Shown: positions 37,036 through 46,700, counted from the first letter of the stretch. The stretch: 64,000 nucleotides of DNA from JBBWZH01 sp035544115 (GCA_963714145.1 OY970235.1:3224001-3288000), one strand, 5' to 3'. Program-made: numbers and translations. Notes: generated from the letters alone by a model not told the origin.

Positions 37036-37173
37036 GCGGCAGGTTAGGACGGGTTGCGGACGATGCGCTGCCGGATACCGGCCTGGGCCCGGGCCCGGGG
37101 CGCCGGCGGTGGCGGCGGACCGGCTCGCGGACGCTGACCCCGGAAAGAGATCCGGTCATTCGGCGAAGCACAG

Positions 37174-37803
37174 GTGAAGCTGGCCGCCTCGCAGGTGAAG
37201 GGCCCGAACCGCATGAGTCCAGGCAGGGAGACCACCGCCCAGGCGGACCCGCCGGCGTCCGACGCCGAGCTGGCCGGCGCGTTCCGGCGGGACCCGCAGC
37301 TGTTCACGGCGGTCTACGACCGGTACGCCGCGGACGTCTACGGGTATGTGGCCGGGCGGCTGGACCGGGCCTCCGCGGAGGACGTCACGGCCGACACGTT
37401 CTGCGTGGCGTTCGACCAGCGGCACCGGTTCGACCCCGAACGCGGCGCGCTGCGGCCGTGGCTGTTCGGTATCGCCACCAACCTGGTGGCCCGGCACCGC
37501 CGCCGGGAGGCCCGGCACTACGCGGCGCTGGCGCGGGCGGGTTGCGACCCGGCCATGGACAGCCACGAGGGCCGCGTCGTCGCCTCGGTGGCCGCCCAGC
37601 GGCTGCAGCCGCGGCTGGCCCGGGCGCTGGCGGCGCTGTCCCCGGGTGAGCGGGACGTGCTCCTGCTGGTCGCGCTCGGCCAGCTCAGCCACCAGGAGGT
37701 GGCCGAGGCGCTCGGCATCTCCTACGGGACGGTCGGCTCCCGGCTCAGTCGTGCCCGCGCCAAGGTGCACGGCGCGTTCGACCAGGAGGATCTCGATGGA
37801 TGA
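37174..37803 (+). CDS. ECF-type sigma-70 factor (cassette 1)
   Basis: Up to 209 aa (GTG 37174), or 196 aa from ATG 37213. Region 2 spans LFTAVYDRYAADVYGYVAGRLDRASAEDVTADTFCVAF and RPWLFGIATNLVARH. Region 4 is LSPGERDVLLLVALGQLSHQEVAEALGISYGTVGSRLSRARAKV. It directs RNA polymerase to a small regulon. Its stop overlaps the next gene by 8 bp, and that gene encodes a membrane-anchored protein in the position normally held by an anti-sigma factor. A paralogous sigma factor with the same neighbours is at 50302. Confidence 0.88.
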   Translation: MKLAASQVKGPNRMSPGRETTAQADPPASDAELAGAFRRDPQLFTAVYDRYAADVYGYVAGRLDRASAEDVTADTFCVAFDQRHRFDPERGALRPWLFGIATNLVARHRRREARHYAALARAGCDPAMDSHEGRVVASVAAQRLQPRLARALAALSPGERDVLLLVALGQLSHQEVAEALGISYGTVGSRLSRARAKVHGAFDQEDLDG

Positions 37804-38794
37804 CGTGCAGCTGGTGCGGGCTGTGCTGCCGCGGCCGGAGCTGACCGAGGAGGCGGCCCACCGGGGGCGGCGCCAGCTGCAGGAGCGGATTGACGCCGGG
37901 CGCGGCACGAGGCGCGGCTCCGGCGTGGTCCGCCGGTCGCGACCCGTTCGCCGGCGCGCCGGGTTGACCGCCGTCACCGTCGGGCTGGCCGCGGCGGTGG
38001 CGGTGCCGATGGGCGCCGGCAGCCCAGCCCCGGGAACCGCCGGACCGTCCCAGGTGCTCGGCGGGACGCGGCAGAGCAGCTCGCCGGCCGAACTTTCCGG
38101 CCGCGACCTCCTGCTGGCGGCCGCCGCCACGGCGGCGTCCCGGCCGGACGGGGTCGGCCGGTACTGGCACGTCGTCATGTCCAGCCCTGGCCAGCCCGTC
38201 CTGGAGAGCTGGACCGAGCGCAACGGCGTCATGTGGGTGCCCGTGTCGGCCGGGCGGCAGGTGTCGATCATCGGCCTCCCGGGTGGCTTCGGGGTGGCCG
38301 GCGACAAGCTCACGTTCCGGCAGCTCCAGCAGCTGCCGGAAGACCCCGCCGCGCTGCGGAACTGGATCGCCCGCTCGCTGCGGTGCAGCGGGTACGACCC
38401 TGCGCGGCTGCCCAGCGGGACCAGCCTGGCGCTGACCCGACTGCTGTACGACGTCCCGGCGCCGGCCGGGGTGCGCACCGCGGCGCTCCAGGCGCTGGCC
38501 GCGCTGCCGGGTATCGAGCCTCTCGGCCCCGTCACCGGCGGCGAGAAGCTGGTCATCCCGATCGAGCCCCCGCCGGCGGAGAAGCCCCTGCCGCACCAGG
38601 CAGCCGCCCGCATCGTCCTGGTGATCGACCCGGCGACGTCGCTGGTGCACAGCTACACCGACACCCACGGCACGGTCACGGTCCGCGCGTACGAGTGGAC
38701 CGACCGGGGGCCCGCGGGGATCCCGGGCTCCGGCAAGGACCCACGGCCGCCGGCGCCCACCGCGGTGACGCCGCCGTCCCCCGCCTGCCGGTAA
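37796..38794 (+). CDS. CU044_5270-type membrane-anchored protein, putative sigma partner (cassette 1)
   Basis: 332 aa. The start MDDVQLVRAVLPRPELTEEAAHRGRRQLQERID is the conserved cytosolic segment of this actinomycete family. A single membrane helix follows at about 58-78 (LTAVTVGLAAAVAVPMG), then an extracellular domain with GRYWHVVMSS and IVLVIDPATSLVHSYTDT. Family members are usually encoded next to ECF sigma factors and are thought to act as anti-sigma or sensory partners, but a mechanism has not been shown. Overlap of 8 bp with the sigma gene indicates coupled translation. Confidence 0.75.
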   Translation: MDDVQLVRAVLPRPELTEEAAHRGRRQLQERIDAGRGTRRGSGVVRRSRPVRRRAGLTAVTVGLAAAVAVPMGAGSPAPGTAGPSQVLGGTRQSSSPAELSGRDLLLAAAATAASRPDGVGRYWHVVMSSPGQPVLESWTERNGVMWVPVSAGRQVSIIGLPGGFGVAGDKLTFRQLQQLPEDPAALRNWIARSLRCSGYDPARLPSGTSLALTRLLYDVPAPAGVRTAALQALAALPGIEPLGPVTGGEKLVIPIEPPPAEKPLPHQAAARIVLVIDPATSLVHSYTDTHGTVTVRAYEWTDRGPAGIPGSGKDPRPPAPTAVTPPSPACR

Positions 38795-38884
38795 CTGTCG
38801 CCGGGCCGGCGCGCTGCGCGCTGCCCCGGTGCCCACGCAGAGCGGCCGCGACAGGCGCGGCCGCCCGATCATGAGGAGGTTCCA

Positions 38885-41158
38885 TTGGTTTCGGCCGAAC
38901 AGTTCGTGGTCACCCGCCGACGACGTACCCGTCGCAGGCTGGCGGGAGCGGCGTGCACGGCGACCGTCCTCGCGGGGCTCGCGCTGCCCGATGTCGCGCG
39001 GTCGGCGCCGGCGGCCGGCTCCGCGCACCCGGTGGTGGCCTCGGCCAAGGTGATCACGCTGGTCACCGGCGAGCGGATCCTGCTGAGCACCGGGCCGGAC
39101 GGCCACCAGACGGCGGCCGTCGAGCCGCGGTCGGGCCGGCGCGACTCGTACCTCACCCGGCGCATCGGGGGCGACCTGTACGTGCTGCCGGCCGGTGCGG
39201 TGCCGTACCTGGGGCGCAGCCTGGACATGGCGCTGTTCGACGTGTCGGCGCTGGTGCGGGACAACCCGGACGGCCGGATCCCGGTGCGGGTGAGCTACGC
39301 CGCGGGTGCCACGCAGACCGCGCCGCCCGGGGTGACGCTCACCGGCACCGGCACCGGCACCGCCGCGGCCCGCGACGGGTACCTCACCGCGGGCAGCGCC
39401 GCCGAGTTCGGCGCAGCGCTGGACACCCAGCGGGCGGCCGACGCCGCCGCGCACTGGGCCGGCGACCGGCGGCTGTACGGGGCGGTCACCTCGATCCGGT
39501 ACGCCGGCCGCGGCCCCGCGACCGTGGCCAGCCCGCGCTTCCCCATGTTCACGCTGCGACTGCCGGTGCTCGACCCGCAGGGCGCACCCGCGGCGTTCGG
39601 GTTGCTCGACGTGGTGAACGTGGACGACGCCCGCAAGTTCGCGGCGACCCCGGTGGTGGTCGACGGCGACGTGCGGGTCAGCGTGCCGGCCGGTCACTAC
39701 GCCGCGACGTTCTTCTACCCGGTCTTCGACGCGACCGGGGAAACCCTCACCGAGCTCCGGATGGCGATGTCGGACTTCGAGGTGGCCGGTGCGACCACCC
39801 AGGTCGTCGACGCGCGCACCGCGACCAGCCAGGTCTCGTTCCGCACGCCGCGGCCGGCCGACCTGCAGGACGCCAAGGTCGGCTACTTCCGCGGCTCCGA
39901 CGGCGACAACGGCGACCTCTTCCTGCTGGACGCCGGGACGGCCCCGCTGTACGTCTCGCCGGCGCCGGCCCCGGCCGTGGGCGTACGGCGCTTCTACGCC
40001 GGCGGTGAGCTGACCTCGCCGGCCGGCACCGCCGCGTCGTACAGCTACCGGGTGCAGTACCCCAGCGACGGGGCGATCGGGAGCCAGCGGTACGTGGTGT
40101 CGCCGGGCTCGCTGGCCACGGTGACGCACGTGTACTACAGCGAGCACCGGTTGACCGGCGCGGTGTTCACCGACCTCGGCGTGCCGTGGCTGGGCTGGGA
40201 CTTCGGCGTTCTCCGGCCGCTGGACATGCCGCAGGTCCACACCCAGTACCTGACCGCCCGGCCGGACTTCGTCTACTCTCACCTCGCCCAGATGGCGACC
40301 GACCGGCCGCTGGGCAGCTTCTTCCAGAGCGTCCGTAACCGCACCTACTCGCCGCGGGCGCACTACACGGAGGAGTGGTTCCGGCAGCCGCTGGTGCCGG
40401 ACTTCACGGTTCCGTTCAACACCACCCTCGGGCTGCTGGACTGCAACGCCTGCCGCAACCTCGATCTGCTGGACCTGTCCCTCGTGCCGGTCACCGACTC
40501 CACGCCGGACCACTTCGGGGGCCTGGACTTCCCCGACGAACCGGGCGTGGTCTCGACCAGCCGGCTCCAGTTGCTGTCGGGGTCGACGGTGCTCGCCGAC
40601 GAGCAGGACGTGACCGATGTTCAAGTCCCGGTGCCGGCCGGCGCCGCGCCCTACCGGCTGGTCTACGACCAGACCCGGCAGGCGCCGTGGTTCGGCCTGT
40701 CACCGGTGTCGCACACCGAGTGGACGTTCACCTCGGAACACTCGGCCACGAACACGATCCCGGACACGGCGTTGTGTCTCGCCGAGAATTTCGAGCTGGG
40801 CGACGCCTGCACGGCGCTCTCGCTGCTCACGCTGAACTACCGGCTCGGTACGAACCTGTCCGGTGCGATGCGGCCGGGGCCGGCGTCGCTGCGGCTGGAT
40901 GTGGGGCACACCGCGTTCGGGCCGGCGATAACGGTCAGCTCGGCGAGGGTCTCGGTGTCGTTCGACGGCGGCCGGACCTGGGCGCGAGCGGCCACCCGCA
41001 GCCTCGGGGCCGGTGCGTACCGGGCGACCTGGATCAACCCGCGGTCGGCCGCCGGTCCGATCGTCCTGCGGGTCGAGGCCACGGACGCGGCCGGCTCGAC
41101 GATCAGCCAGACGGTGCAGCAGCCGTTCACGATCACCACTGGAGGCAGCGGTGCCTAA
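38885..41158 (+). CDS. Large exported protein resembling a subtilase without its protease domain (cassette 1)
   Basis: 757 aa. Signal peptide of about 40 residues. The next region (VITLVTGERILL, YVLPAGAVPYLG, MALFDVSALV) matches the N-terminal extension of large actinomycete S8 subtilases. The middle (VNVDDARKFAATP, VSVPAGHYAATFF, VVDARTATSQVSF, TPRPADL) matches the non-catalytic beta-rich domain that follows the protease in those enzymes. No Asp/His/Ser protease motifs are present. The C-terminus (SVSFDGGRTWARAA) looks like a beta-sandwich. Inference: a secreted binding or inhibitor-like scaffold. It is 90 bp after the CU044-type gene and 10 bp before an S53 peptidase. Confidence 0.7.
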   Translation: MVSAEQFVVTRRRRTRRRLAGAACTATVLAGLALPDVARSAPAAGSAHPVVASAKVITLVTGERILLSTGPDGHQTAAVEPRSGRRDSYLTRRIGGDLYVLPAGAVPYLGRSLDMALFDVSALVRDNPDGRIPVRVSYAAGATQTAPPGVTLTGTGTGTAAARDGYLTAGSAAEFGAALDTQRAADAAAHWAGDRRLYGAVTSIRYAGRGPATVASPRFPMFTLRLPVLDPQGAPAAFGLLDVVNVDDARKFAATPVVVDGDVRVSVPAGHYAATFFYPVFDATGETLTELRMAMSDFEVAGATTQVVDARTATSQVSFRTPRPADLQDAKVGYFRGSDGDNGDLFLLDAGTAPLYVSPAPAPAVGVRRFYAGGELTSPAGTAASYSYRVQYPSDGAIGSQRYVVSPGSLATVTHVYYSEHRLTGAVFTDLGVPWLGWDFGVLRPLDMPQVHTQYLTARPDFVYSHLAQMATDRPLGSFFQSVRNRTYSPRAHYTEEWFRQPLVPDFTVPFNTTLGLLDCNACRNLDLLDLSLVPVTDSTPDHFGGLDFPDEPGVVSTSRLQLLSGSTVLADEQDVTDVQVPVPAGAAPYRLVYDQTRQAPWFGLSPVSHTEWTFTSEHSATNTIPDTALCLAENFELGDACTALSLLTLNYRLGTNLSGAMRPGPASLRLDVGHTAFGPAITVSSARVSVSFDGGRTWARAATRSLGAGAYRATWINPRSAAGPIVLRVEATDAAGSTISQTVQQPFTITTGGSGA

Positions 41159-41168
41159 CGGAGGAACG

Positions 41169-42395
41169 ATGATCAGGACGTTGCGCCGGCTGGCGCCGGC
41201 GGGTGCGGGCGTGGTGACCGTGGCGGCACTGGCCCTGGTGGGCTTCGCCGGCCAGGCACCGGCGGCGCCGACCACGGCCACCGGCCAGCCGGCGGGGAAG
41301 GTCGCACCCGGGTTCCACGCTTCCTGCGCGGTCGCCGGGCCGGGACAGGCCCGGTGCCTGTCGCAGTACCACTCCTCGAGCCGCACCGGCCGCGCCACGA
41401 CGGCCGCGGCGCCGCCGGCCGGGTACGGGCCGGCCGACCTGGCGTCGGCGTACAACCTGCCGACCGGGACCTCGACGAAGACGATCGCGATCGTGGACGC
41501 GTTCGGGTACCCGACCGCGGAGGCCGACCTGGCGGTGTACCGGCAGACCTTCGGCCTGCCGGCGTGCACCGTGGCCAGCGGCTGCCTGCGGATCGTCAAC
41601 CAGGACGGGGCGCCCAGCCCGCTGCCGGCCGGCGACTTCGGCTGGGCGATCGAGTCGGCCCTGGACCTGCAGGCGGCGTCCGCGGCGTGCCCGACGTGCC
41701 GGCTGCTGCTGGTCGAGGGCGACGACAACTCGTTCGAGGCACTGGCCGCGGCGACCGACACCGCGGTCCGGCTGGGCGCCTCGGTGGTGTCCAACAGCTA
41801 CGGCGCCGACGAGAACAACGGACTGCAGCCGTTCGAGGCCTCGTACAACAACCACCCCGGGGTGCCGATCCTGGCCTCCTCCGGTGACTTCGGGTTCGGC
41901 ATCCCGTCCTGGCCGGCCGTACTGCCCAACGTCATCGCGGTCGGCGGCACCACCCTGACCCGGGCCCGCAACGCCCGCGGCTGGACCGAGCAGGCCTGGT
42001 CCGGGGCGGGCAGCGGCTGCTCGGCCTGGTACGACAAGCCGGCCTGGCAGCACGACCCGAACTGCCCGATGCGCACCACCGCAGACGTCGCCGCGGTCGC
42101 CGACCCCGACACCGGGCTGGCCGTCTACGACACGTACCTCTTCGGCCCGGGCACCTGGCTGATCGTCGGCGGCACCAGCGCGGCGTCGCCGTTCATCGCC
42201 GGGGTGATCGCCTCCACCGGGCACCCGGAGCGGGTCACCGGCGGTTCGATCTACGCCAAGCCGGCCTCGGCGTTCTACGACACCGTCGGCGGCTCGAACG
42301 GGTTCTGCGGTGAGGACTACCTGTGCACCGGACTACCCGGCTACGACGCACCCACCGGCCGCGGCACACCGCACGGGCTGGCCGCGTTCGGCTGA
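41169..42395 (+). CDS. Secreted S53 (sedolisin-type) peptidase
   Basis: 408 aa with signal peptide (about 33 residues). The catalytic Glu and Asp are in GWAIESALDLQ (Glu-x3-Asp, near residues 161-165), the oxyanion Asp is in ILASSGDFGFG, and the serine is in GGTSAASPFIAG near 337. The C-terminal GYDAPTGRGTPHG resembles the calcium-site region. The N-terminal propeptide is much shorter than in kumamolisins, so activation may differ. GGAGGAA precedes the ATG, 10 bp after the exported protein, so they are likely co-expressed. Confidence 0.85.
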   Translation: MIRTLRRLAPAGAGVVTVAALALVGFAGQAPAAPTTATGQPAGKVAPGFHASCAVAGPGQARCLSQYHSSSRTGRATTAAAPPAGYGPADLASAYNLPTGTSTKTIAIVDAFGYPTAEADLAVYRQTFGLPACTVASGCLRIVNQDGAPSPLPAGDFGWAIESALDLQAASAACPTCRLLLVEGDDNSFEALAAATDTAVRLGASVVSNSYGADENNGLQPFEASYNNHPGVPILASSGDFGFGIPSWPAVLPNVIAVGGTTLTRARNARGWTEQAWSGAGSGCSAWYDKPAWQHDPNCPMRTTADVAAVADPDTGLAVYDTYLFGPGTWLIVGGTSAASPFIAGVIASTGHPERVTGGSIYAKPASAFYDTVGGSNGFCGEDYLCTGLPGYDAPTGRGTPHGLAAFG

Positions 42396-42418
42396 CCCCT
42401 GATCCCTGACCCGAAGCA

Positions 42419-42453
42419 GGCCCTTCCCGGCGCAGCCAGCACCGGGAAGGGCC
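42419..42453 (+). terminator. Terminator hairpin ending cassette 1
   Basis: Perfect 12-bp inverted repeat GGCCCTTCCCGG (42419-42430)/CCGGGAAGGGCC (42442-42453) with an 11-nt loop, 23 bp after the peptidase stop. Confidence 0.75.
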
Positions 42454-42580
42454 GCGCCGCTTCCGGGGTGTCCGGCGCTGCTGTTCACCGCCGCCCGCCC
42501 GGCGAGCCAGGCCGGCGCGGCTCTCCCGCCCCCGTAAACTCCACCCGCGAGAGGCACACCAGCCGGGGAGGGCGAGGCCG

Positions 42581-43141
42581 ATGAGCATGGTCACCTGGCC
42601 CGATCATCTGCTCACACTCGCCGAGTGGGAGGCGATGCCGGAGGACACCACCCACCTTGTTGAACTCGTCGAGGGAGTTCTGCTCGTGGCACCGCGTCCC
42701 GCTTTCCTGCATCAGCGGGTCATGGCCCGGTTGGCCACCGAACTCGACCGCCAACTCCCCGACAACCTGGCCGCGTCTCCCGACGTGGAGGTGCTGATCG
42801 ACGCGGGGTTCCCGCCCACGGTGCGGGTGCCCGACGTCGTCGTCGTGCCGACACCGGTCGCGGATCGGAACCCGGCCCGGGTCGAGGCGGCCGATGTCGT
42901 GCTGGCAGTGGAGATCGTGTCGCCTGGCACCGGCCGGACCGACCGGGTGACCAAGCTCAAGGAGTACGCCGACGCCGGCATCGGCCACTACTGGATCGTC
43001 GACCTCGACCCGCCGGTGTCCCTGACCGGCTACCTGCTCGTCGCGGGCGACTACGAGGTGATGATCGAGGGCGCGGGCGTCGTCGAGGTCGGGACGCCGG
43101 CCCCGCTGCGGATCGACCTGGACCTGCTGTTCCGCCGCTGA
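42581..43141 (+). CDS. Uma2-family protein (PD-(D/E)XK nuclease fold)
   Basis: 186 aa. Family blocks in order: LLTLAEWEAMPEDTTHLVELVEGVLLV, RVPDVVVVP, LAVEIVSPGTGRTDRVTKLKEYADAGIGHYWIVDLDPP. The Asp, Glu and Lys in these strands form the predicted nuclease site. Uma2 genes are widespread in actinobacteria, often in many copies; their biological role is unsettled and mobility has been suggested. It is followed 45 bp later by the TMEM175 gene. Confidence 0.9.
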   Translation: MSMVTWPDHLLTLAEWEAMPEDTTHLVELVEGVLLVAPRPAFLHQRVMARLATELDRQLPDNLAASPDVEVLIDAGFPPTVRVPDVVVVPTPVADRNPARVEAADVVLAVEIVSPGTGRTDRVTKLKEYADAGIGHYWIVDLDPPVSLTGYLLVAGDYEVMIEGAGVVEVGTPAPLRIDLDLLFRR

Positions 43142-43185
43142 GCCGACCAGCTCAGGCCAGTATCGGAGAAAGAGGCGGTGCCGCG

Positions 43186-43800
43186 GTGCGGACCAGTCGA
43201 TTGGAAGCATTCAGCGACGGGGTGCTCGCGATCATCATCACGATCATGGTGCTGGAGTTGAAGGTGCCCGAGGGGCACGACCTCTCCGCGCTCGTCCACA
43301 CCACCGGCGTCGGGCTGCTGACATACCTGCTCACCTTCGTCTATGTGGGCATCTACTGGAACAACCACCACCACATGTTCCACCTGGTACGGCAGGTCAG
43401 CGGCGGGGTGCTGTGGGCGAACCTGGCGCTGCTGTTCTGCCTGTCGCTGTTCCCGTTCACTACGGCCTGGATGGACGAATCGAAATTCGAGCAGACCCCG
43501 GTCGTCGTCTACGGCCTGAACCTGCTCAGCGCGGCCGCCGCCTACTTCGTGCTGCAGACGGTGATCATCCGGCGGCAGGGCCCGGAGTCGGCGCTGCGGC
43601 AGGCCGTCGGCGCTGACATCAAGGGCAAGATCTCGCCGGCGTTCTACCTCGCCGGGATCCTCAGCGCCCTGGCGATCGACCGGAGCGGGCACGTCGGCGT
43701 CGGGATCGCCCTGGCCTGCTTCGTCGGCGCGGCAATCATGTGGATCGTGCCCGACCGCCGCATCGACCGGGCGGTCCGCCAGTACGAGGGCCCGGACTGA
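43186..43800 (+). CDS. TMEM175-family (DUF1211) potassium channel-like protein
   Basis: 204 aa, six hydrophobic segments. The first helix has the hallmark RLEAFSDGVLAIIITIMVLELKVP, the FSD motif and isoleucine-rich pore of bacterial TMEM175 channels. VYVGIYWNNHHHMFHLVRQV is the other conserved block. Bacterial homologues are tetrameric, weakly selective potassium channels. The start is GTG 43186. It converges on the esterase operon, with a two-way terminator between. Confidence 0.85.
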   Translation: MRTSRLEAFSDGVLAIIITIMVLELKVPEGHDLSALVHTTGVGLLTYLLTFVYVGIYWNNHHHMFHLVRQVSGGVLWANLALLFCLSLFPFTTAWMDESKFEQTPVVVYGLNLLSAAAAYFVLQTVIIRRQGPESALRQAVGADIKGKISPAFYLAGILSALAIDRSGHVGVGIALACFVGAAIMWIVPDRRIDRAVRQYEGPD

Positions 43801-43888
43801 GGACCCGCAGTCGTCACGGAGCAGGCGATCGGGAACCTTCGAGCGCCGGCCACAGCCCGCGATCGTGGTTCGGTCGCTGGGACGTCGG

Positions 43889-43921
43889 CCAGGTGGGACG
43901 GCGGGCCGCCGCCCCACCTGG
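43889..43921. terminator. Bidirectional terminator hairpin
   Basis: Imperfect 16-bp stem: CCAGGTGGG-A-CGGCGG against CCGCCG-C-CCCACCTGG with a minimal loop. It lies between the convergent TMEM175 (ends 43800) and acetyl xylan esterase (ends 43931) genes. Confidence 0.65.
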
Positions 43922-43930
43922 CGGGTGCGT

Positions 43931-45010
43931 TCAGCCAGCGGTACAGGCGACAGCCGGGACGCTGTTGGCGGTGCCGCTGAGGTTGGCGGTGAAGCCGAAC
44001 TCGGTGCGGGTGCCGGCGGCCAGGCTGCCGTTGTAGCCGAGGTTGCGGGCGGTGATCGCCGGGCCGTTCGGGGTGAGCGCGGTGTTCCAGAACTGGCTGA
44101 CGGTCTGGCCGTTGCCGAAGGTCCAGTTGACCGTCCAGGAGTTGATCGGCGCGCCGCCGGCGGTCACCTGCACGGTGGCCTGGAAGCCGGTCGGCCACCG
44201 GTTGACGACCGTGTACGTGGCCGTGCACGCCCGGCTGCCCGGCGGGGTGGTCGGCGGGCTGGTCGGCGGCGTGCTGGGCGGGGTGGTCGGGCCGATGCTG
44301 CCGGGCACTGAGCGGAGCGCGGCGAACCAGGTCGCGGCCATCTTGTCGTAGCCGCCGGCGTTCGGGTGGACGCCGTCGGCCAGGTCGGCGGCGGTCAGCG
44401 CGGCGTGCATGTCGACCAGGTGCACGTGCCGGCCGGCGCTGACCTTGCTCTGCACGATGCCGGGGATCGCCGCGTTGTAGCCGCGGACCGCGTTCTCCTG
44501 GCCGGCGTTGGCCAGCGGGATGATCGTGGCGACGAACACCTCGGCGGTCGGCACGGTGTTGGTGATCTTGTCGATGAGCGCGGAGAGCCGGTTCGGCGCG
44601 CCGGCCACGTTGTTGTTCTGCAGCACGTCGTTGGTACCGATGTGCAGCAGCACGCTGTGCGGGTTGGCGGTCTGCAGCCAGCCGACGATGTTGGCGTCGA
44701 TCATGTCGATCCGCCAGCCGGAGTGGCCTTCGTGGTCATGATCACCGAGCCCGGCCGGGCCGCCGAACAGCGTGCCGACGAGGTCCACCCGGGACCCGCC
44801 GGACGCGAGCCGCTGCCACAGCCCGGTGCGGTAGGCGCCGGAGACGGTGACCCCGTCGGTGATCGAGTCGCCCAGCGGCATGACCCGGGTGCCGCCGTTG
44901 GACTCGGCGTGCGCGGCCGGAGCCGCGGTGCCGACGTAGGCCAGCGCGGCTGCCGCCACGGCGACCGCGCCGGCGACCACGCTCGCCAGACCTCGCTTCG
45001 TTCTGGTCAT
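43931..45010 (-). CDS. Secreted CE3-like acetyl xylan esterase with C-terminal CBM2
   Basis: 359 aa with a Sec signal ending in AAHA. The SGNH-hydrolase domain (about 36-235) has block I VMPLGDSITDGV (Ser), IGTNDV, and DGVHPNAGGY (Asp, His). HEGHSGWRIDMI and YNAAIPGIVQSKVSAGRHV strongly resemble CE3 acetyl xylan esterases. A Thr/Pro linker leads to a CBM2 cellulose-binding module (about 255-359: CTATYTVVNRWPTGFQATVQVTAGG). Predicted to deacetylate xylan while bound to plant fibre. It is 38 bp downstream of the CE15 gene, same operon. Confidence 0.82.
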   Translation of the reverse strand: MTRTKRGLASVVAGAVAVAAAALAYVGTAAPAAHAESNGGTRVMPLGDSITDGVTVSGAYRTGLWQRLASGGSRVDLVGTLFGGPAGLGDHDHEGHSGWRIDMIDANIVGWLQTANPHSVLLHIGTNDVLQNNNVAGAPNRLSALIDKITNTVPTAEVFVATIIPLANAGQENAVRGYNAAIPGIVQSKVSAGRHVHLVDMHAALTAADLADGVHPNAGGYDKMAATWFAALRSVPGSIGPTTPPSTPPTSPPTTPPGSRACTATYTVVNRWPTGFQATVQVTAGGAPINSWTVNWTFGNGQTVSQFWNTALTPNGPAITARNLGYNGSLAAGTRTEFGFTANLSGTANSVPAVACTAG

Positions 45011-45048
45011 CAGTGCCTCCTGTCAGGGGTGGTCCGGTGCGCGGACGG

Positions 45049-46611
45049 TCAGGGGCTGGCGCAGGTCGGCGGGGCCGGTACCGGGCTGCCGTTACCGGTG
45101 GCGGTGAAGCCGAACGTGGTGTTGCCTCCGGCCGGGATCGCGGCGTTGTAGCTGAGGTTCCGCACGGTGATGGTCGGTGCGGCCGGCGGCGGCGTGCCGT
45201 TCCACAGTTGGGTGATCGCCTGGTTGCCGGGGAACGTCCACCGCACCGTCCAGCCGTTGACCGCCGAACCGCCTGCCGTGACGGTCACGTTGGCCTGGAA
45301 CCCGCCCTGCCAGTTGTTGACCACCTGGTAGGCCGCGGCGCACCCACCGGTCGGCGGTGGCGGTGTGGTGGTGACCGGCGGCGTGCTGGTCACCGGCGGG
45401 GTGCTCGTCTGTCCACTCGGGACGGTCCACGGGATCTGGGCCGGCGTCGGGGCCGGGAACGGCACGCTGTCGAACGTGCGGGAGACCGGCAGGCCCTTCA
45501 GGTTCTTGTCGGCGAAGTCCATGATCGCGTTGAAGTCGTTGAGGTCGATCTGGTGGCCGCCGGGCCGGTAGGCGATGCCGATCCGGTCGCGGGCACCGAG
45601 GAACTGGTAGACCAGCTGGGCGGCCCGGAAGGTGAGGCCCGAGCCCTGCGGGTTGGTCCGGATGTCCGAGCCCTCGGTTCCGCTGGTGGCCAGCAGCGGC
45701 CGCGGCGCGACCAGCGCCACGACCGAGTTCTGGTCGAACGGCAGCCGGGTGGCCTGGTTGCGGAACGTCGCGAACCGCGGGGTGAACCAGTACGGAGCGC
45801 CCAGGATGTCCTCCAGCTTCTCGTCGTTGCTGTTGTTGGTGAAGAAGAAGCGGTAGTTGCCCATCCCGGCGGTGCCCGAGGATCCGGGCACGGTCAGCGC
45901 GATCCGCTCGTCGAACGCGCCGGCGACCACAGCCGCCTTGCCGTAGCGGGAGTAGCCGGAGACGCCGACCCTGGTGGTGTCGATCTGCGGCACCGCGCGC
46001 AACGCGTCCAGCGTGCGGGACACGCCCCAGGCCCAGGCCAGCAGCGCCCCGGTGTCCGCACCGGTGCCGTTGTAGAGCGTCCAGAACGCGCCGGTCTTGG
46101 CGGTACTGTCGGCCGCGATGTCCGGCGGGTTGATGAGGACCTCGGCGTACCCCCGGGTGGTGGCGGCCGCCGCCAGCGGGTTGAACTCGATCAGGGCCGG
46201 GAACGGGCCGTTGCCGCTGGGCAGCCGCAGCGTGGCGTTGAACGCCGCGGTCCGGCCGTTCGCCTGCACGGTCACGGTCAGCGTGTTGCCGGTGCGGGTG
46301 CCGGTGACGCTGCTCGGCGCCGGCGGCAGGTGCCCGTACTCGTAGGTCTGGATCAGCTCGGCCAGCTGCCCGCGGCGGCAGGCCCAGTCAGCGGGGCTGG
46401 CGATCCGCGTCCCGTCGAACAGCGCGAACGGATCCGGCAACGCACCGACCGCCGGCAGCGAGGCGGGCGCCGGCAGCGGCGACGGCAGCGCCGGGCACGG
46501 TGCGGCACCGGCCGCCGAAGGATCCAGCGCGACGACCGCACCGGCGGCCACCGCGGCGGCGGCGACCGCGGCGACCGCGGACCTGAGCGCGATGGGGATG
46601 GGGGTACGCAC
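45049..46611 (-). CDS. Secreted CE15 glucuronoyl esterase with C-terminal CBM2
   Basis: 520 aa, signal peptide of about 36 residues. The alpha/beta-hydrolase domain carries Ser in GVSGYSRYGKAAVVAGAFDERI near residue 225 and a late His in YRPGGHQIDLND near 375. The layout matches CE15 esterases, which cut ester links between glucuronoxylan and lignin. A Thr/Pro linker leads to a CBM2 module (about 425-520). First gene of a two-esterase operon, preceded by a LacI-type operator at 46689. Confidence 0.82.
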   Translation of the reverse strand: MRTPIPIALRSAVAAVAAAAVAAGAVVALDPSAAGAAPCPALPSPLPAPASLPAVGALPDPFALFDGTRIASPADWACRRGQLAELIQTYEYGHLPPAPSSVTGTRTGNTLTVTVQANGRTAAFNATLRLPSGNGPFPALIEFNPLAAAATTRGYAEVLINPPDIAADSTAKTGAFWTLYNGTGADTGALLAWAWGVSRTLDALRAVPQIDTTRVGVSGYSRYGKAAVVAGAFDERIALTVPGSSGTAGMGNYRFFFTNNSNDEKLEDILGAPYWFTPRFATFRNQATRLPFDQNSVVALVAPRPLLATSGTEGSDIRTNPQGSGLTFRAAQLVYQFLGARDRIGIAYRPGGHQIDLNDFNAIMDFADKNLKGLPVSRTFDSVPFPAPTPAQIPWTVPSGQTSTPPVTSTPPVTTTPPPPTGGCAAAYQVVNNWQGGFQANVTVTAGGSAVNGWTVRWTFPGNQAITQLWNGTPPPAAPTITVRNLSYNAAIPAGGNTTFGFTATGNGSPVPAPPTCASP

Positions 46612-46688
46612 GACGTCTCCAATCTGTAGCGGGGTGGCCCATCCGCCGCACTGGAGCCGTCCGGGTGCTGTGCCGGGTCATGCCGGCC

Positions 46689-46700
46689 CGAAACGTTTCG
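46689..46700. promoter_or_regulatory. LacI-type operator at the CE15/CE3 esterase promoter
   Basis: CGAAACGTTTCG, a perfect 12-bp palindrome 78 bp before the CE15 start. It overlaps a candidate -10 (TACGAA, 46697-46702) placed 15 bp from TTGAAA (46718-46723). Its form resembles the CGAAA-N-TTTCG sites reported in front of streptomycete xylanase genes. Confidence 0.7.
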